A stretch of 64,000 bases of DNA, taken from NCBI RefSeq assembly GCF_003144535.1, contig NZ_PHFJ01000014.1:62001-126000 (forward strand), written 5' to 3'. Every line of letters starts with the position of its first letter. Position 1 is the first letter of the stretch. The notes under the pieces are model-generated. The model made no database searches, had not been told where the DNA came from, and saw only the letters and a program-made list of their open reading frames with translations. This document shows, in pieces, positions 8,950-17,750 of the stretch. The stretch comes from Proteus penneri (GTDB lineage: Bacteria > Pseudomonadota > Gammaproteobacteria > Enterobacterales > Enterobacteriaceae). A program made the position numbers and the translations under genes.

Positions 8950-10233
8950 TTAAGCACTTGCTAATGCTTGGGATAAATCAGCAATTAAATCTTGAGGATT
9001 TTCAATACCAATAGATAAACGAATGGTAGTGTCTTGAATACCAATATTATGACGTAATGCTATCGGTACGCCAGAATGAGTTGTTGAGCCAGGATGGCAG
9101 GCTAAAGACTCTGTTCCTCCCAGACTAACTGCAAGTTTAAAAATTTTCATAGCATTAAGAAAACGGAAAGCTTCACTCTCTCCACCCACAATATCAAATG
9201 AGAATGTTGAACCCGCACCTGTACATTGTTTTGCAAATACGTGACCTTCAACCGAGTTTTTATCTGCAAAAGGCAAATAGTGAATAGCTTTTACTTTTTC
9301 ATGATCACGCAGAAACTCTGCAACTAATAATGCATTCTGATTGGCCTTTTCCATTCTAATTTGTAACGTTTCTAATGAACGACCTAACATCCAGCAAGAA
9401 TGCGGATCCAGTTGAGTCCCGATGGCTCCTCTTAATAATCTGATTTGATTAATAGTCTCACGAGAGCCCATTGCAGCACCTGCAACTAAATCTGAGTGCC
9501 CACCGACATATTTAGTTAAAGAATAGACTGAGATATCAGCACCTTGTTCTATCGGATGCTGATATAGAGGACCAAGTAGTGTGTTATCACAAACAATAAT
9601 AGGACGATAACCTTGCGTTTTTTCTAATTGATCAGCAACGTTTTTTAATGCTTCAATATCTACTAATGAGTTAGTTGGGTTTGCAGGCGTTTCTGCAAAA
9701 ATAACAGATACACGCCCTTTTTGACTGGCTTTCTCTGCTTGTTTTTGAATAAGTGAAAGATTTAATCCGTCAGTAAATGCCGTTGCTTGAATACCAAATT
9801 TAGCCAGTGTTTTGGCAATTAATGTCTCAGTTCCGCCATAAAGTGGCTGTGAGTGTAAAATAACATCACCAGGTTGCGTTAATGCCATTAATGTTGTGGT
9901 AATTGCAGACATTCCTGATGAAAATAATACACAAGATTGCGTATTTTCATAAACAGCCAATCTGTCTTCAACAATTTCACTATTAGGTTGATTAAAACGA
10001 GAATAAACTAAACCTGCTTTTTCACCTTCTGGTAAAGGCTTTCTTCCGCTCACTGTATCAAAGAAAGCTTTGCCTTCTTCTGCACTTTTAAAAATAAAGG
10101 TCGATGTTAAAAACACAGGTGGTTTTACTGAACCTTCAGAAAGTAATGGATCATAGCCATAACTCATCATAAGTGTTTCAGGTGATAGCTTATGTTCACC
10201 GATATATTGTTTTTTTAGTTGAGAGTCAGCCAT
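8950..10233 (-). CDS. Cys/Met-metabolism PLP enzyme, methionine gamma-lyase/cystathionine gamma-synthase-like
   Basis: This is a fold-type I PLP enzyme of about 427 residues. The PLP-lysine block is seen as [17 protein letters not shown], with the cofactor loop FSSGMSAIT, the aspartate in [11 protein letters not shown], and [20 protein letters not shown] near the C-terminus. Such enzymes either cleave methionine to methanethiol, 2-oxobutyrate and ammonia or carry out gamma-replacement. The sequence alone does not separate these. Start 10233 (MADSQLKKQ) is preferred because an upstream in-frame ATG at 10272 lacks a ribosome-binding site. The MetQ-type lipoprotein gene lies directly upstream, on the same strand but with its own terminator, which points to methionine or sulfur amino acid use. 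Confidence 0.8.
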   Translation of the reverse strand: MADSQLKKQYIGEHKLSPETLMMSYGYDPLLSEGSVKPPVFLTSTFIFKSAEEGKAFFDTVSGRKPLPEGEKAGLVYSRFNQPNSEIVEDRLAVYENTQSCVLFSSGMSAITTTLMALTQPGDVILHSQPLYGGTETLIAKTLAKFGIQATAFTDGLNLSLIQKQAEKASQKGRVSVIFAETPANPTNSLVDIEALKNVADQLEKTQGYRPIIVCDNTLLGPLYQHPIEQGADISVYSLTKYVGGHSDLVAGAAMGSRETINQIRLLRGAIGTQLDPHSCWMLGRSLETLQIRMEKANQNALLVAEFLRDHEKVKAIHYLPFADKNSVEGHVFAKQCTGAGSTFSFDIVGGESEAFRFLNAMKIFKLAVSLGGTESLACHPGSTTHSGVPIALRHNIGIQDTTIRLSIGIENPQDLIADLSQALASA

Positions 10234-10355
10234 TTTTTTATTTCTTCTGTGGAATGGAGGATGAGTTATCATACTGAAAAAAATTCATGTTGTTAGAATG
10301 TTTTATAAAGTATAAAAACTAGCAGTTATATAAAAATAGCGAAATTAGGAATAAA

Positions 10356-10393
10356 AACTTAAAGATAAAAAGAATTCTCTCTATCTTTAAGTT
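10356..10393 (-). terminator. Intrinsic terminator after the MetQ-like gene
   Basis: Perfect 12-bp arms AACTTAAAGATA (10356-10367) and TATCTTTAAGTT (10382-10393), with a T run on the minus-strand 3' side. It separates the lipoprotein gene from the PLP-enzyme gene and so weakens any operon claim. Confidence 0.75.
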
Positions 10394-10399
10394 AAGACG

Positions 10400-11200
10400 T
10401 TACCATGCTCTTAGTGCATCACCTTTATACATTTCTTTAAACTTCAACTCGATTTGTCGTGAGTGAAGCACTGAAATCAACTTCTTTATATTTTCATCAT
10501 CTTTGTTATCTTCACGGGTCACGATAACATTGGCATAAGGTGAGTTTTTATTTTCTAGAATTAATCCATCTCGAGTTGCAATTAACCCAATTTGAGACGA
10601 AAAATTATTATTAATAATGGCTATTGTGACTGCTGGATCATTTAGTGCTTCAGTGAGCTGTGGCGTATCGACTTCAATAAACTTAATTTCTTTGGGGTTA
10701 TAGATAATGTCGTCTACTGTTGGGGTGAAACCTACGCCCTCATTGAGAGTAATAAGATGGTTTTCTGCTAATAATAGAAGTGCTCGGCCTCTCATACTAG
10801 CTTCATTTGAGATAGCAACAAGAGATCCTAATTGTAACTCATTTATATCGCTAATTTTTTTAGAGTATGCAGCTAAAGGAAAAATATAGGTTTTACCCGC
10901 GATATGAAATTTATAACCATTTTCTTTCATTTGTGTTTGAAGGTAAGGAATGGATTGGAATGCATTCGCATCAACTTCTTTATTATTTAATGCCTTATTA
11001 GGAAGTACATAGTCATTAAAAGCGACAACTTCAACGTCTAACCCTTCTGTTAATTTCGCTAAACGAATAACTTCATCCCAAATCACTTGATCAGGCCCTG
11101 TATTAATTGCCACTTTTACTTTATGCGTATCTTCTTGTGTACAAGATACAGTAAATAATGATATTGAGGCTAGAAGTAAACCTGTAATAATTTCCTTCAT
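10400..11200 (-). CDS. MetQ/NlpA-family substrate-binding lipoprotein
   Basis: This 266-residue lipoprotein has a signal peptide with lipobox LFTVSC (Cys at about residue 20) and the NlpA core: VAINTGPDQVIWDEV, NDYVLPNKALNNKEVDANAF, QSIPYL and AIINNNF. MetQ proteins deliver methionine or related amino acids to the MetNI ABC importer. No metN or metI gene is adjacent, so this is an orphan that may use a distant transporter. Start 11200 is chosen for its GGGAG ribosome-binding site and proper signal peptide; an in-frame ATG at 11263 would bury the signal. Confidence 0.85.
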   Translation of the reverse strand: MKEIITGLLLASISLFTVSCTQEDTHKVKVAINTGPDQVIWDEVIRLAKLTEGLDVEVVAFNDYVLPNKALNNKEVDANAFQSIPYLQTQMKENGYKFHIAGKTYIFPLAAYSKKISDINELQLGSLVAISNEASMRGRALLLLAENHLITLNEGVGFTPTVDDIIYNPKEIKFIEVDTPQLTEALNDPAVTIAIINNNFSSQIGLIATRDGLILENKNSPYANVIVTREDNKDDENIKKLISVLHSRQIELKFKEMYKGDALRAW

Positions 11201-11376
11201 ATCTCCCTCTAAAACAAACTTTGATAAAACAGTGCCATAAAAATTATTTTGATTAAGAATCATCCTAACAATAGATTAATAACAAGGAATAAGAAATGAT
11301 ACAAGTCCCAAATGCATATAAAGAAAAGAATATTGCTTATATTTTTACAATACATTGTTTTATAAAATAAAAAAAT

Positions 11377-11399
11377 AACACATCATAATATGATGTGTT
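11377..11399 (-). terminator. Intrinsic terminator
   Basis: Perfect stem AACACATCATA (11377-11387) and TATGATGTGTT (11389-11399) around one base, followed on the minus strand by a long T-rich tract. It ends the small secreted-protein gene at 11419-11952. Confidence 0.75.
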
Positions 11400-11418
11400 T
11401 GCAATTTAATTTGTAAAT

Positions 11419-11952
11419 TTATTCATTAATGATTTTGTTTATACAATTATCAGAATATGCATCTTCTACGCTGAGATAGGCTGATTCAGTTACACAATAA
11501 GTATTAAATTGCCATTTAAACTGAGTTTCATCACTTTTTTTATTTTCTGAAATAGAATGGCTTGAAAAGCGAACTGGAGTGGGTTTTTGTAGATTGTTTC
11601 CTATCTTTTCAGCACTTAACAATATAATGTGTGTTTTTTTCTCAATAAATTTGAAATCAGAGATGGTGATATTTGTACCTTTAATCTTATTGTTAAAAAG
11701 ACTCAAAGCGTTAGCATAGATAGACGGAACAATATAAACCTTTTGATCACTTCCTTTGATATAAACAGTTGTCATATCAACAGATGTTGAATCATCAAAT
11801 GATCGTCTAGATTTAACAACAACATCAGGAATACCATCACCATTAAAATCGATAAGATTTACGCCATATTCGAGTTTAATATCTGATGATACTGAAGCAA
11901 ATGGTAGCGATAAAAAAAGTAATCCTAGCCCAAGTTTTAATATCTTATTCAT
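11419..11952 (-). CDS. Secreted hypothetical protein, possibly CarG-like
   Basis: This 177-residue protein has an N-terminal signal peptide (about residues 1-22, MNKILKLGLGLLFLSLPFAS). It is followed by YGVNLIDFNGDGIPDVVVKS, an Asp/Asn-rich calcium-loop-like DxNxDGxxD motif. Two cysteines lie near the C-terminus (TYCVTES and DNCINK), suggesting a periplasmic disulfide. The overall plan of signal peptide, a G-N-x-x-D-x-N-x-DG block and about 150 further residues recalls the CarG family of periplasmic carbapenem-intrinsic-resistance proteins of Pectobacterium and relatives. That link is tentative. It is a single gene with its own terminator. Confidence 0.6.
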   Translation of the reverse strand: MNKILKLGLGLLFLSLPFASVSSDIKLEYGVNLIDFNGDGIPDVVVKSRRSFDDSTSVDMTTVYIKGSDQKVYIVPSIYANALSLFNNKIKGTNITISDFKFIEKKTHIILLSAEKIGNNLQKPTPVRFSSHSISENKKSDETQFKWQFNTYCVTESAYLSVEDAYSDNCINKIINE

Positions 11953-12156
11953 TATATTCTGTTCTTTTTTGCTTGTTACTTGCGCATCAGACTACTTTGT
12001 GATAATGATTAGTCAAGATTTTTTATGTTTCAAAATAATACAGAATTTACATTTTCACCATTTATAAAATATTTTTATGACGATCACTATATTTATTTAA
12101 CCATTATAAAAAGAAGATATTTTTAATATATGTTTTTTTAGGTTTAATGTTTCCAG

Positions 12157-12534
12157 TTAATATAGAGCAATGTAATTTTTAAGATCACTAATTCTTTCTG
12201 TTGTTTTATCTTTTAAACAACTGCTATACACCATTGGTGCTAAACTACCACCTTGATAATAATCAGCTTCATATTGGCAAGAGAGATCTCTAAAATTAAT
12301 CCAAACCAACTGAGCTTGTTTAAGTTGATCTTTTCGAACACCTTCTAACTTAGCATAATATTGCTGATAAATATGGTTAAGCTCTTCATCTTTCTGCTGA
12401 AAATCTTGATATACACATTGGTTAATTTCAGTTTGAGTCGCAGCATTTCGACAATCAAAATTATCTGCTTGTAAATGTATAGACCAAAATAGTATACCGC
12501 CAGATATTGTACCGAATAGGATAAGTTTTTTCAT
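12157..12534 (-). CDS. Small secreted LprI/DUF1311-type protein
   Basis: This 125-residue exported protein has a signal peptide MKKLILFGTISGGILFWS. The mature part carries the DUF1311/LprI pattern: FDCRNAATQTEINQCVYQDF, then a helical stretch DEELNHIYQQYYAKL, then QAQLVWINFRDLSCQYE and a final SSCLKDKTTERI. Four cysteines probably form two disulfides. Relatives include a mycobacterial lysozyme inhibitor, but most are uncharacterised periplasmic proteins. Start 12534 is chosen over 12546 because the latter would place MDGA before an otherwise standard signal peptide. Confidence 0.75.
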   Translation of the reverse strand: MKKLILFGTISGGILFWSIHLQADNFDCRNAATQTEINQCVYQDFQQKDEELNHIYQQYYAKLEGVRKDQLKQAQLVWINFRDLSCQYEADYYQGGSLAPMVYSSCLKDKTTERISDLKNYIALY

Positions 12535-12754
12535 CGCACCGTCCATTTTTTGATTAAAAACATAGTTTTAGAAAATAAAAAATAAGTTCTTTATCATTTT
12601 AACAAAGTTTTTATATGGCAATTAAGTAAAGACAAGGAAAAATAACTCTATTATTGGATAATAAGTATTAACGCTGAATAACCATGTTAATACTTTTAAA
12701 TATTTATGTTTTTTAGAAATAAATATCGTTTGCAAAAAAAATTAAGCAAAATGT

Positions 12755-12955
12755 TTGATTATCATGATTCGTAGTCAGCATTCTGATTTTGAATTGAATA
12801 CATCAACAATAACACCAATTAGCTTTTCTTCTAAAATAGGCACATTATCTGGAACATTGATTTTATCTAATCAGAACTATCAAGGACGAGATAGTTATTC
12901 CCTTGATGCTCTATCCCTACTTGATGAATATTTATTTTTTGAGAGCCAAAAGTGA
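12755..12955 (+). pseudogene. Remnant, possibly of an alpha/beta-hydrolase gene
   Basis: This is a 66-codon reading frame. Its first two thirds (ITPISFSSKIGTLSGTLIL) resemble the N-terminal beta-strand region of alpha/beta hydrolases of the dienelactone or peptidase S9-like kind. The following catalytic nucleophile elbow, and everything expected of the fold, is missing. The downstream 150 bp encode nothing and contain a 13-bp inverted repeat. It is best read as the stub of a deleted gene, though a genuine small protein cannot be excluded. Confidence 0.35.
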
Positions 12956-13009
12956 GTGCTTTGCGTACTTCTTTAAACGTAATAACGTTAAAGCCTGCTA
13001 ATACGCGAT

Positions 13010-13081
13010 GATAAAAATTACAGGTTATCTGAATACCAGCAACAGTTAATACTAAATTGATTGAGATATGTAATTTTTATC
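13010..13081. repeat. 13-bp perfect inverted repeat around a 46-bp core
   Basis: GATAAAAATTACA (13010-13022) and TGTAATTTTTATC (13069-13081) are exact inverted copies flanking 46 bp, just downstream of ddlA in apparently decayed DNA. It could fold as a hairpin at the 3' end of the ddlA transcript or be a scar of a small mobile element. No flanking direct repeat is obvious. Confidence 0.45.
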
Positions 13082-13105
13082 AAGCACCCACTTTTTATAC
13101 ATCAA

Positions 13106-14206
13106 TTAAAGTTCACACTTCGTTTTTAAAACAGCCGTTTTTCTATGGTGGTCTAGTGCTAACTCAATTAATTTAGTAATTAATGATTGATAGCCTAAAC
13201 CTGCACTCTGCCATAATTTAGGATACATGCTGATATTAGTAAAACCAGGCAGTGTGTTTATTTCATTAATCACAACACGATTATCTTGTGTTAAGAACAC
13301 ATCTACACGAGCCATACCTAAGCAATTAAGAACACGGTATGCTTTTAAGGCAACTTGGCGAATATGCAAACTTGTGTTTTCATCCATTACTGCAGGAACA
13401 ACAACTTTAGCACCATCTTCATCAATATATTTTGTGTTATAGGCATAGAAAGCATCGTTTAATACGATTTCACCACAAGGACTAACCTCTGGATCTTCAT
13501 TACCCAAAACAGCACACTCTATTTCACGACCTACAATAGCACTTTCAACAATTACTTTAAGATCGTATTCAAAAGCCATTTCTAATGCAGCGTTGAATTC
13601 TTCTTCATTATTAACTTTGCTAATTCCTACTGAAGAGCCTAGGTTCGCAGGTTTAATAAATAAAGGAAGTCCTAATTGACGCACCATTTCATTGTAATGA
13701 ATATCATTAATTTGATGTGCCATAATGGTAATAAATGGTGCAACCGCTAATCCTGCACCATCAAGTAGACGTTTAGTAATATCTTTATCCATACAAGCTG
13801 CTGAACTCATGATATTAGGCCCCACATAAGGCATATCAATCATGTGTAATAAGCCTTGGAGTGTCCCATCTTCACCGTATGCACCATGGACAATTGGGAA
13901 TACCACGTCGATTTGAGGTAATGCCTGACCATCTTCAAGTGAAATAAATTGTTTTTTTACACTACCTGGAATAATAGCAACTGCCCTTAAAGGTTTACTT
14001 AATGAAATAGTTTTAGGATTATCGCTATTTAGTAAATAATCAGTTTCTGAATATTCATGCCACTGACCTTGTTCATTAATACCGATTAAGCAAAGGTCGA
14101 ATTTCGTTCGATCTAATTCATTAATAATATTTTTTGCTGACTGTAATGAAACTTGATGTTCTGTGGATTTACCACCAAAAATAATAGCGACTCTTAATTT
14201 ACTCAT
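13106..14206 (-). CDS. ddlA: D-alanine--D-alanine ligase A
   Basis: This 366-residue ATP-grasp ligase joins two D-alanines for peptidoglycan precursors in the cytoplasm. Seen in order: RVAIIFGGKSTEHQVSLQSA (residues 5-24), FPIVHGAYGEDGTLQGLL, PLFIKPANLGSSVGISKV for ATP binding, EIECAVLGN, and the metal/ligand block VDVFLTQDNRVVINEINTLP with TNISMYPKLW. Length and sequence match DdlA (E. coli 364 residues) rather than the shorter DdlB, which normally sits in the mur-fts cluster. It is a single gene. Confidence 0.93.
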   Translation of the reverse strand: MSKLRVAIIFGGKSTEHQVSLQSAKNIINELDRTKFDLCLIGINEQGQWHEYSETDYLLNSDNPKTISLSKPLRAVAIIPGSVKKQFISLEDGQALPQIDVVFPIVHGAYGEDGTLQGLLHMIDMPYVGPNIMSSAACMDKDITKRLLDGAGLAVAPFITIMAHQINDIHYNEMVRQLGLPLFIKPANLGSSVGISKVNNEEEFNAALEMAFEYDLKVIVESAIVGREIECAVLGNEDPEVSPCGEIVLNDAFYAYNTKYIDEDGAKVVVPAVMDENTSLHIRQVALKAYRVLNCLGMARVDVFLTQDNRVVINEINTLPGFTNISMYPKLWQSAGLGYQSLITKLIELALDHHRKTAVLKTKCEL

Positions 14207-14477
14207 TTTCTAACCTTTTATAGGACAGCTATAGCGAATAGGTAGCAATATATCATGATAAAAACCCCCAATGTAGGTAGATAGTTCTTATCTGAGAAAA
14301 ATTACGATAAAATGATGAAATTCTATGATTTAGAGTGTTAAAACGTCACTATTTCAAGATATAGTGATGCAATAACAAGATCAATTCTATTGGTGTAAGG
14401 TAAACACCATGGCTGATGTAAACCAACCGAAATGAAAATTACACTTAAGATAATTTAAGAAGATTTTGCTTAAGCAA

Positions 14478-14505
14478 AAAGGATCACGATGCGATCCTTT
14501 CTTTG
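14478..14505. terminator. Hairpin upstream of ddlA, terminator of yqfB
   Basis: AAAGGATC (14478-14485) pairs with GATCCTTT (14493-14500), in the gap between yqfB and ddlA. It sits just past the yqfB stop on the minus strand and likely terminates that transcript. Confidence 0.6.
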
Positions 14506-14508
14506 TTC

Positions 14509-14829
14509 TTATTTTATTAGCTGATATTCAATAAGATATAAAGATTGTGTCGTCGGATAAATATCTTTAATAAGCGCTTTCAATACTGGGAGTGTCATGC
14601 CTTCCTGTTGCGCGTGATACTCATTGATTTCGTCATAACGTAAAGGTGATACCGTTATGATTTTCAATTTTCCATAATAAGTACGATGTTCATTAGCAAA
14701 TAATTCAACAATGCTTCCTGGCTTGTAATTACTTTCACTCTCATCTCGGATAGTAATCACTTTTTTTTCTTCAAGAATAGAAGGAATTAAACGCTCGAAA
14801 AAAGTAATTTCTGTTGGTATTGCCGACAT
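14509..14829 (-). CDS. yqfB: N4-acetylcytidine amidohydrolase YqfB (ASCH domain)
   Basis: This 106-residue single-domain ASCH protein corresponds to E. coli YqfB, which hydrolyses N4-acetylcytidine to cytidine and acetate. Matching blocks are ITFFERL near the N-terminus, KVITIRDESESNYKPGSIV (about residues 22-40) with the conserved Lys/Arg/Asp-Glu region, and HAQQEGMTLPVLKALIKDIYP. The length is close to the E. coli protein (103). It is followed by an intrinsic terminator and stands alone. Confidence 0.87.
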   Translation of the reverse strand: MSAIPTEITFFERLIPSILEEKKVITIRDESESNYKPGSIVELFANEHRTYYGKLKIITVSPLRYDEINEYHAQQEGMTLPVLKALIKDIYPTTQSLYLIEYQLIK

Positions 14830-14890
14830 AATATTGACTCATAAAATTATTGATAATCTGCTGATTATCTTATCATGCAATAATGACTTA

Positions 14891-15739
14891 TTATTCTTTT
14901 TTGCCAAAATTAGGGTTATTCAACGCCTCTGTCTGAAGCAACTTAGCTTTGCGCTCAATTCCCCAACGATAACCTGATAATTCACCATTTTGTCGAATAA
15001 CACGATGACACGGAATAGCAACTGCTAACTTATTAGCCGCACAGGCATTAGCGACAGCACGATATGCCTTAGGCGCCCCAATTTTATCGGCAATTTCCTG
15101 GTAAGTCATCGTGCTTCCAAAAGGAATATCTAATAATGCCCGCCAAACTTTCTGTTGAAATACAGTACCTTGGATATCAAGAGGTAAAGATAAGGGTTGT
15201 TTGGGTAACTCAATAAAGCCGATAACTTGTGCAATGACTTGCTCAAATTCTTCATTCGCACCAATTAATTCAGCCAGAGGGAATTGTTTTTGTAAATCGT
15301 CTAATAGCAACGCCGCATCATCACCTAACATAATGGCACAAATCCCCTTTTCACTTTGCGCCACAAGAATACTTCCTAAAGAACACTGCGCGATAGCAAA
15401 AAAGATAGCAATATTCTTGCCCCCTGTACGCCAATTCGTTGGTGTCATACCTAATATTGCTTTTGCATTTTCATAGAAACGACTATTAGCATTGAAGCCA
15501 GATTGATAAATCGCATCTGTAATACTGCCATCTTGAACTAACGCCTTTTTTATTAATTTTTGACGATAAGCATTAGCATAATCTTTTGGAGTGATCCCCA
15601 TCGTTGATTTAAATAAGCGATGGAAATGATATGGGCTTGCCATCACATGCTCTGCTATACTGGTTAGCGACACGTCACCGTTATTTTTTTCAATAAAACG
15701 GCAGGCTTGCTCAATAAGTTGATTATGTTTATTTTCCAT
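14891..15739 (-). CDS. AraC-type regulator fused to O6-methylguanine-DNA methyltransferase (Ada-like)
   Basis: This 282-residue fusion has an AraC helix-turn-helix domain (about residues 8-105, ending in MTPTNWRTGG) and a suicide alkyltransferase domain with the IPCHRVIRQNG active-site motif near residue 245. It resembles Ada without the N-terminal cysteine-rich phosphotriester domain. The usual methylation switch of E. coli Ada is therefore absent, and any regulatory signal must differ. It repairs O6-methylguanine by transfer to the active cysteine. An AlkA-like glycosylase gene lies directly upstream on the same strand, forming a probable alkylation-repair unit. Confidence 0.87.
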   Translation of the reverse strand: MENKHNQLIEQACRFIEKNNGDVSLTSIAEHVMASPYHFHRLFKSTMGITPKDYANAYRQKLIKKALVQDGSITDAIYQSGFNANSRFYENAKAILGMTPTNWRTGGKNIAIFFAIAQCSLGSILVAQSEKGICAIMLGDDAALLLDDLQKQFPLAELIGANEEFEQVIAQVIGFIELPKQPLSLPLDIQGTVFQQKVWRALLDIPFGSTMTYQEIADKIGAPKAYRAVANACAANKLAVAIPCHRVIRQNGELSGYRWGIERKAKLLQTEALNNPNFGKKE

Positions 15740-15817
15740 TATGGTAGTCCTTTAAATGCAGAATTATAGCTATTAGTAACAAAATATAATGAATAAAGAA
15801 CTCCGTTTATTGCTCAA

Positions 15818-16426
15818 TTACTCTGGTTCTTTAGATAATGCCCATAGATAAAGCGATGCCGTAGAACCATAGGGTGAATAGCGTTTTCGATAGCGTGCAA
15901 AGCGTACTTTATCTAATGTTTTATGACGATAAAGACGCATAATTCCACGTTGAATAGCTAAATCTCCCCAACTTAAAATATCTGGTCGATTAAGCGAAGA
16001 GATTAATAGCATTTCTGCAGTCCAAACCCCAATACCTTTTAATTGAATTAAAGTATCGATAACTTCTTTATCTGTCATATCAGGAATTTTATTTAGATTT
16101 AGTTTTTCTGAAATAACTGCGTCCGCAATACCGATAATATAACCGGCTTTGCGCATAGTCATTCCACACTGCTGTATCTCTTGTTCTGATAATTTTGCAA
16201 TACGTTCTGGTGTGTAAATTCCCTCACATAATTTGAGTAATCGTAGATTAACGGTTTCGGCAGCAGAAACTGAAATTTGTTGTTCAATAATGTTTTTAAT
16301 TAATGCTGTAAATAAATCAGGAGTAAGAGGCCGTTTAATATCCCCTATTCTTTCAATAAGCGCGGCTAAACGCTTATCACGATTTTTTAAAGTATTTATC
16401 TCTTTCTCGCCATACTGAAAATACAT
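15818..16426 (-). CDS. DNA-3-methyladenine glycosylase II-like protein (AlkA family)
   Basis: This 202-residue HhH-GPD base-excision glycosylase has the helix-hairpin-helix LIQLKGIGVWTAEMLLISSL (about residues 128-147). The catalytic aspartate follows in ILSWGDLAIQRGIMRLY. It lacks the N-terminal beta domain of E. coli AlkA (282 residues), so it is the compact form common outside E. coli. It removes alkylated purines such as 3-methyladenine. It sits upstream of, and co-directional with, the Ada-like gene, 78 bp apart. Confidence 0.85.
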   Translation of the reverse strand: MYFQYGEKEINTLKNRDKRLAALIERIGDIKRPLTPDLFTALIKNIIEQQISVSAAETVNLRLLKLCEGIYTPERIAKLSEQEIQQCGMTMRKAGYIIGIADAVISEKLNLNKIPDMTDKEVIDTLIQLKGIGVWTAEMLLISSLNRPDILSWGDLAIQRGIMRLYRHKTLDKVRFARYRKRYSPYGSTASLYLWALSKEPE

Positions 16427-16664
16427 AACTATCTCATATTAAAATATACTAGATGACAGTATAACTTGAAAAATAAGGTATTATGCACTCCATTTCTTGC
16501 TTTTTTTATTTTCATGTCATTAATAATAATTATAGAAAAATCACAATTAAAAACAATGAAATTAAATATTTATAAATTTATCTAATTTAAAAAAACATTC
16601 TATACTTCATTCTAAATACTTATTTTTATAAACCAATATGTATTATATAATGGAGATTAATATC

Positions 16665-17684
16665 ATGAGTAATAGTTTAGATTTAAATAATAAGTCAGCA
16701 GCATTAGAATTAATGAAAAAATCTATGTGCTTTACTATTCCTGCCGCTTTAAGAGTTGCAGCTAAATTAAAAATTGCTGATTTATTAAAAGAAGGACCTA
16801 AAGATATAAATGAACTTGCAAAAAAAACGAATTCAATTCCCTATGTTCTAAATAGAATATTAAGAATGTTAGCATCTGAAAGTATATTTTATGAATCGGA
16901 AGGCTCTCGCTATTCTCTTGCTCCAGCAGGACAGTTTTTATTAAGCGATCATAAATATAGCTTACGTGATGCCGTGCTAATGTTAACAAATGAAACGTTA
17001 TGGCGCCCAGTAGGTGATGTCATTGAGTCTGTTCAAGGTAATCCCGCTTTTGAAAATCTATATGGCATGTCTTTTTATCAATATTGGCAAGATAATGTAA
17101 GAAAAGATCATGATTTTCAAGCGGGTATGAGCTCACTATCAAAAATAGAAAATTATTTTATTATTAAGCATTATAATTTTCCAGAGAATAAAACAGTGAC
17201 AGACATTGCTGGAGGATTAGGTGGATTATTATTAGAAGTCTTAAAGAATAATCCGACGTTAAAAGGACAGTTGTTTGATCGCCAGCATGTGTTAGAAAGA
17301 ACGAAATTAGTTGAATTAGGTGATGATAGTCGATGGAAATTAATACCTGGTGATCTATTTGGAGATTATCCTGAATCTGATATCTATTTAATTAAATATA
17401 TTATCCATGATTGGGATAATGACAGTGTTATTAAAATATTTAAAAACTTCCGTAAAGCTATGAAGAAAGATTCAAAAGTGCTTATTATTGAACCTGTTAT
17501 TTTTAAGAAGAATATACCTGATGTTGCTAAGTATATGGATGTTCTTTGCATGAGTGCATTCCCAGAATCAGGTGAGCGTACAGAAGATGAATTTATAGCT
17601 TTATTGGATAAAGCAGATTTAAAAATAAATAATGTGATAAAGACAGAAACATATAACTCAATATTAGAGGTTGTTATTAAATAA
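16665..17684 (+). CDS. SAM-dependent O-methyltransferase, hydroxyindole/acetylserotonin OMT type
   Basis: This 339-residue class I methyltransferase has an N-terminal dimerisation winged-helix domain (PAALRVAAKLKIADLLKEGP; NSIPYVLNRILRMLAS) and a C-terminal Rossmann domain. The SAM motif is DIAGGLGGLLLEVL and the catalytic-region sequence is YLIKYIIHDWDND. Such enzymes methylate hydroxyl groups of aromatic secondary metabolites; the substrate is unknown. Start 16665 has a GGAG sequence nine bases before it and is preferred over 16638. It is a single gene, richer in A/T than its neighbours, with no biosynthetic partners nearby, so horizontal acquisition is plausible. Confidence 0.8.
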   Translation: MSNSLDLNNKSAALELMKKSMCFTIPAALRVAAKLKIADLLKEGPKDINELAKKTNSIPYVLNRILRMLASESIFYESEGSRYSLAPAGQFLLSDHKYSLRDAVLMLTNETLWRPVGDVIESVQGNPAFENLYGMSFYQYWQDNVRKDHDFQAGMSSLSKIENYFIIKHYNFPENKTVTDIAGGLGGLLLEVLKNNPTLKGQLFDRQHVLERTKLVELGDDSRWKLIPGDLFGDYPESDIYLIKYIIHDWDNDSVIKIFKNFRKAMKKDSKVLIIEPVIFKKNIPDVAKYMDVLCMSAFPESGERTEDEFIALLDKADLKINNVIKTETYNSILEVVIK

Positions 17685-17712
17685 TCTATTGAGATGGTCA
17701 TTTGTTTGTATT

Positions 17713-17742
17713 AAAAAAAGCCACTTTAGGAAGTGGCTTTTT
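17713..17742. terminator. Bidirectional terminator
   Basis: AAAAAGCCACTT pairs with AAGTGGCTTTTT around a TAGG loop (about 17715-17742), between the convergent methyltransferase and leuE genes. Confidence 0.85.
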
Positions 17743-17750
17743 AAATAAAA

